From Bacillota bacterium (GTDB lineage: Bacteria; Bacillota; Clostridia; Peptostreptococcales; Anaerovoracaceae): DNA of 8,586 nt. The stretch lies in the NCBI GenBank assembly GCA_029266295.1, contig JAQSXD010000146.1, positions 1 through 8,586 on the forward strand, written 5' to 3'. This document shows positions 6,771 to 8,586 of the stretch, piece by piece (the first letter of the stretch is position 1; each line of letters starts with the position of its first letter). A program made the position numbers and the translations under genes. The notes beneath the pieces were generated by a model. It ran no database searches. It was given only the letters and a program-made list of their open reading frames with translations, and was not told where the DNA came from.

Positions 6771-7636
6771 TGTCTTTTATTTACGAGAGCGAGAGGAGTA
6801 TGGAGATGTATCAAGATTTTTTTACCTGTTTGAAGCCTCCTTCACTTTATCAGCAAAGTGACGTAAGTTTTTGGACTGAGGAACATATTTCTAAGCAGTT
6901 GCTCAAAGCCCATCTTGACCCCAATTTCGAGGGAGCAAGCCGCAAATTAGGCTTTATCGAAGAATCGGTAAAGTGGATCAGTGAAACGATCCCGTACGAC
7001 AAGTTTCCAGAATTGCTGGACGCAGGCTGCGGTCCGGGATTATATGCGGAACGATTTCGGAAGGCTGGATACAACGTAACCGGGATTGACTTTTCAAAGG
7101 GGTCCATCGAATATGCCAAGGATTCTGCAGAGAAACAAAACCTCGACATCACGTATGTATATCAGAATTATTTAACAGTGGATTATGAGAATCGGTTTGA
7201 TTTGGCCACCTTTATTTATTGTGATTATGGTGCACTGTCAATTGAAAACAGAGCAATCATCCTGAAGAAGCTGTATCAGAGCCTGAAACCGGGTGGAAAG
7301 CTGCTGCTGGATGTGTTCTCCATGGCAAAGTATCGTGAGTTTCAGGAATTAAGAACATGGAACGTCCATGAAGAAGGAGGATTTTGGCGTGAGGGGAAAT
7401 ACCTGGAGCTTCATGAGCAGTATCGCTATTCTGACAATGTGACGCTGGAGCAAACCGCTGTTGTTAACGAGAATGATATTACGACATATTACATCTGGAA
7501 CTGTTATTTTACAAAAGAGGCGTTGGTAAAGGAAGCAAGAGAGGCGGGATTTGAACATTATAAAATCTTCAGCGATGTGGCAGGGAAACCTTATGATAGC
7601 GATAGCCTGACCATGGCAATTCTTCTGGAGAAATAA
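6770..7636 (+). CDS. Class I SAM-dependent methyltransferase, substrate unknown
   Basis: Soluble Rossmann-fold methyltransferase of up to 288 residues. SAM-binding motif I is LLDAGCGPG (82-90); the acidic residue at the end of strand 2, which binds the ribose, is Asp107 (VTGIDFSKGS); the post-core motif SLKPGGKLLLDVF is at about 171-183. The N-terminal region with FWTEEHISKQLLKAHLDP (about 34-51) is, from memory, conserved in a family of uncharacterised Firmicute methyltransferases. Two starts are possible: ATG 6770, overlapping the regulator stop as TGATG with AAGGAA at 6755-6760, or ATG 6806, 7 nt after GAGAGGAG (6791-6798). The latter starts at MYQDFF, close to the usual family beginning. 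The coordinates use the longer form. It is co-transcribed with the MocR gene, so it may modify a compound handled by the regulator or the EamA exporter; that is inference. Confidence 0.9.
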   Translation: MSFIYESERSMEMYQDFFTCLKPPSLYQQSDVSFWTEEHISKQLLKAHLDPNFEGASRKLGFIEESVKWISETIPYDKFPELLDAGCGPGLYAERFRKAGYNVTGIDFSKGSIEYAKDSAEKQNLDITYVYQNYLTVDYENRFDLATFIYCDYGALSIENRAIILKKLYQSLKPGGKLLLDVFSMAKYREFQELRTWNVHEEGGFWREGKYLELHEQYRYSDNVTLEQTAVVNENDITTYYIWNCYFTKEALVKEAREAGFEHYKIFSDVAGKPYDSDSLTMAILLEK

Positions 7637-7665
7637 CAAACGATAACCTGAGATTTGCAATATCT

Positions 7666-8268
7666 TCAGCTTCCGATTTTAATTCCGGCAAGAAACTCAT
7701 CCGTAAGAAGTTGAGCCTTAGCAGCAGAAGAAGGATTGTAATTGGCCGTGAACCGATCACAAAAACCATGATGTCCGGATAATGTAACGATGGATGTATT
7801 CTTTTTTTTCCCTATTGCCAGCGCCAAATCGCACGGATCAAAGGACGGCTCATTTTCTGCAAAGATTAAAAGAGACGTGCATTTTGGTTCTACCTCAGAA
7901 TAATCCCGTATCCGTGAACCATAATACCCGACCATTCCGTCACAAAGCCCGGTGGCCGAGCACCTCCATGCAATGGTTGCTCCTACACTGTAGCCGACAA
8001 GAACAATTGAGCGGTATTTTGGCCTCACCTCTGACAGCAGCCGCACATAATTCTTATAAACATCAAATCCGATGTTTCTTTTGAAATGCTCATACGCTTC
8101 CGGCTGCCGGGAATATGGAAAAGCCTCGGCTCCATCAAGCAGATCCGGACAATAGACAGCATATCCCCGATTACGATATTGCTGGCAGACCTCTAAAATG
8201 TGTTCATTGATGCCATAGATTTCATGAAAAACAACAACTGCTGTATTTACGTTATGATTCTGAATCAA
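7666..8268 (-). CDS. Dienelactone-hydrolase-family alpha/beta hydrolase
   Basis: Predicted cytoplasmic hydrolase of 200 residues with no signal peptide or membrane segment, somewhat shorter than classical DLH (about 235). Seen: HEIYGIN (15-21), the DLH-type strand-loop whose Glu16 matches the glutamate that tunes the nucleophile in true DLH; GYAVYCPDLL (35-44); nucleophile elbow GYSVGA with Ser94 instead of the Cys of classical DLH; YYGSRI (115-120); a likely acid at Glu140 or Asp144 (FAENEPSFDP) where Asp is usual; and His167 in GHHGF. Ser94-acid-His167 would be a working triad, so an esterase or lactonase is plausible, substrate unknown. The start is TTG at 8268: the preceding in-frame codon is TGA, and AGAGGA (8281-8276) lies 7 nt upstream, so TTG is well supported. 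The gene converges on the methyltransferase gene (29 bp between stops). Confidence 0.85.
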   Translation of the reverse strand: MIQNHNVNTAVVVFHEIYGINEHILEVCQQYRNRGYAVYCPDLLDGAEAFPYSRQPEAYEHFKRNIGFDVYKNYVRLLSEVRPKYRSIVLVGYSVGATIAWRCSATGLCDGMVGYYGSRIRDYSEVEPKCTSLLIFAENEPSFDPCDLALAIGKKKNTSIVTLSGHHGFCDRFTANYNPSSAAKAQLLTDEFLAGIKIGS

Positions 8269-8300
8269 TCAATGTTCCTCTCGAAAAAATAGGGCTATAA

Positions 8301-8426
8301 CGAATCGATTCCAATGATTTACCAGATGATATTATATCGCGTTATCACGAATACCACAATTAATTTAAAAAGCTTGGCGTAAAAATTACAGGATATCCAG
8401 ATGAAACACAAAATACAAAAAAATAA
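8301..8426 (+). pseudogene. Possible decayed coding remnant, 3' end
   Basis: Read from 8301, this stretch translates to RIDSNDLPDDIISRYHEYHN, a stop at 8361, then FKKLGVKITGYPDETQNTKK and a stop at 8424. Another stop sits at 8298. The composition is charged and protein-like on both sides of the internal stop, as expected of a broken gene tail, but I cannot assign a family. No start or ribosome binding site belongs to it. It could be chance in AT-rich intergenic DNA. Confidence 0.25.
8331..8359 (-). promoter_or_regulatory. Possible promoter of the hydrolase gene
   Basis: On the - strand, TATAAT at 8336-8331 is preceded by TTGTGG at 8359-8354 with a 17-bp spacer. The -10 is perfect and the -35 keeps only the TTG. 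Transcription would begin about 55 nt before the TTG start codon. The surrounding DNA is AT-rich, so a chance match is possible. Confidence 0.4.
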
Positions 8427-8472
8427 AAAAACAGCAAAATCTATTGACAGCTCAAAATAATGTGCATATAAT
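8406..8472 (+). promoter_or_regulatory. Strong sigma-A promoter with A-rich upstream element, driving the T-box leader
   Basis: -35 TTGACA at 8444-8449 and -10 TATAAT at 8467-8472 are both perfect matches to consensus with the optimal 17-bp spacer. An A-rich tract at about 8406-8440 lies directly upstream and resembles an UP element. Transcription should start near 8478-8480. Such a strong promoter suits a riboswitch-controlled gene, where regulation is by termination rather than initiation. Confidence 0.85.
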
Positions 8473-8478
8473 GAACGA

Positions 8479-8586
8479 AATTAATAGTGATCAAACCGTT
8501 GAAGTGGAGATAAAAACAAATCGTGCATTCACAGAGAGCCGGGGTTGCTGAGATCCGGTAAACGCAGCTTGTTAAATGGACCACTG
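8479..8586 (+). promoter_or_regulatory. T-box riboswitch leader, partial (Stem I); specifier probably UGG (Trp)
   Basis: T-box leaders sense uncharged tRNA and switch between terminator and antiterminator. Only the 5' part is inside the window. AGAGAG (8533-8538) followed by CCGGGG, GCTGAGA (8547-8553) and TCCGG (8554-8558) matches the AG-bulge and distal-loop region of Stem I. Lower pairings support it: AGTGG (8503-8507) with CCACT (8581-8585), and AACAA (8515-8519) with TTGTT (8569-8573). Together they enclose a 7-by-7 internal loop, AGATAAA (8508-8514) opposite AAATGGA (8574-8580), the expected specifier loop. In its usual layout (purines, specifier triplet, then A), the specifier reads UGG at 8577-8579, tryptophan. 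An alternative, ACC (Thr) at 8580-8582, would fall in the paired strand and is less likely. The antiterminator T-box sequence and the gene are beyond the edge. Confidence 0.82.

Noticed and set aside
7637..7665. Possible terminator between the convergent methyltransferase and hydrolase genes
   Set aside because: Only a weak GAGAT/ATCTT pairing is present, with no GC stem and no T-tract. I see no terminator there.
7794..8084. A 96-codon + strand frame opposite the hydrolase gene
   Set aside because: The opposite strand encodes a clear DLH-family protein with its catalytic motifs; the + strand product resembles nothing and has no supporting ribosome binding site.
1..8586. Search for phage, defence, CRISPR, toxin-antitoxin or insertion-sequence signatures
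   Set aside because: No array, terminal inverted repeats, transposase, integrase or defence-type domain is visible. The region reads as ordinary chromosomal gene neighbourhoods.

Overview
The window looks like chromosomal DNA of a low-to-moderate G+C Firmicute, more likely a clostridium-type lineage than a Bacillus. The reasons are: strong purine-rich ribosome binding sites before most genes, sigma-A promoters close to consensus, a MocR regulator divergent from an EamA transporter (an arrangement familiar from Bacillus), a UvsE-type UV endonuclease, and the start of a T-box riboswitch at the right edge. No species can be named from the sequence alone. I see no rRNA, tRNA, CRISPR array or insertion sequence.

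Region 1 (2-4312, + strand) is a tightly packed operon. It holds a membrane-fusion adaptor cut off at its 5' end by the window edge, an FtsX/MacB-type permease, a LolD/MacB-type ATPase, and a UV damage endonuclease that overlaps the end of the ATPase gene. The first three make a tripartite MacAB/YknXYZ-like ABC exporter whose substrate cannot be told. The endonuclease carries an extra C-terminal domain of about 120 residues resembling DUF1722 (YbgA family). A 26-bp imperfect tandem duplication lies just before the permease gene and repeats its ribosome binding site and start codon.

Region 2 (4317-7636) is a divergent pair plus one gene. An EamA/DMT transporter reads leftward; a MocR-type regulator (GntR helix-turn-helix fused to an aminotransferase fold) reads rightward, followed with a 1-base overlap by a class I SAM-dependent methyltransferase. 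The 147-bp space between the divergent genes has a good promoter for the regulator and an inverted repeat over its -35 box, a reasonable operator candidate. The likely logic is a PLP- or amine-sensing regulator controlling its neighbouring exporter and itself.

Region 3 (7666-8586) has a dienelactone-hydrolase-family alpha/beta hydrolase on the - strand with a TTG start. Beyond it are a short stretch that reads like decayed coding sequence, an A-rich tract, a perfect TTGACA-17-TATAAT promoter on the + strand, and the first part of a T-box leader. The specifier codon of that leader appears to be UGG (tryptophan). The gene it controls lies beyond the window, probably trpS, a trp biosynthesis gene or a tryptophan transporter.

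The most interesting items are the UvsE-DUF1722-like fusion coupled to an efflux operon, the duplicated translation start, and the Trp T-box. I did not find a convincing wholly new system.
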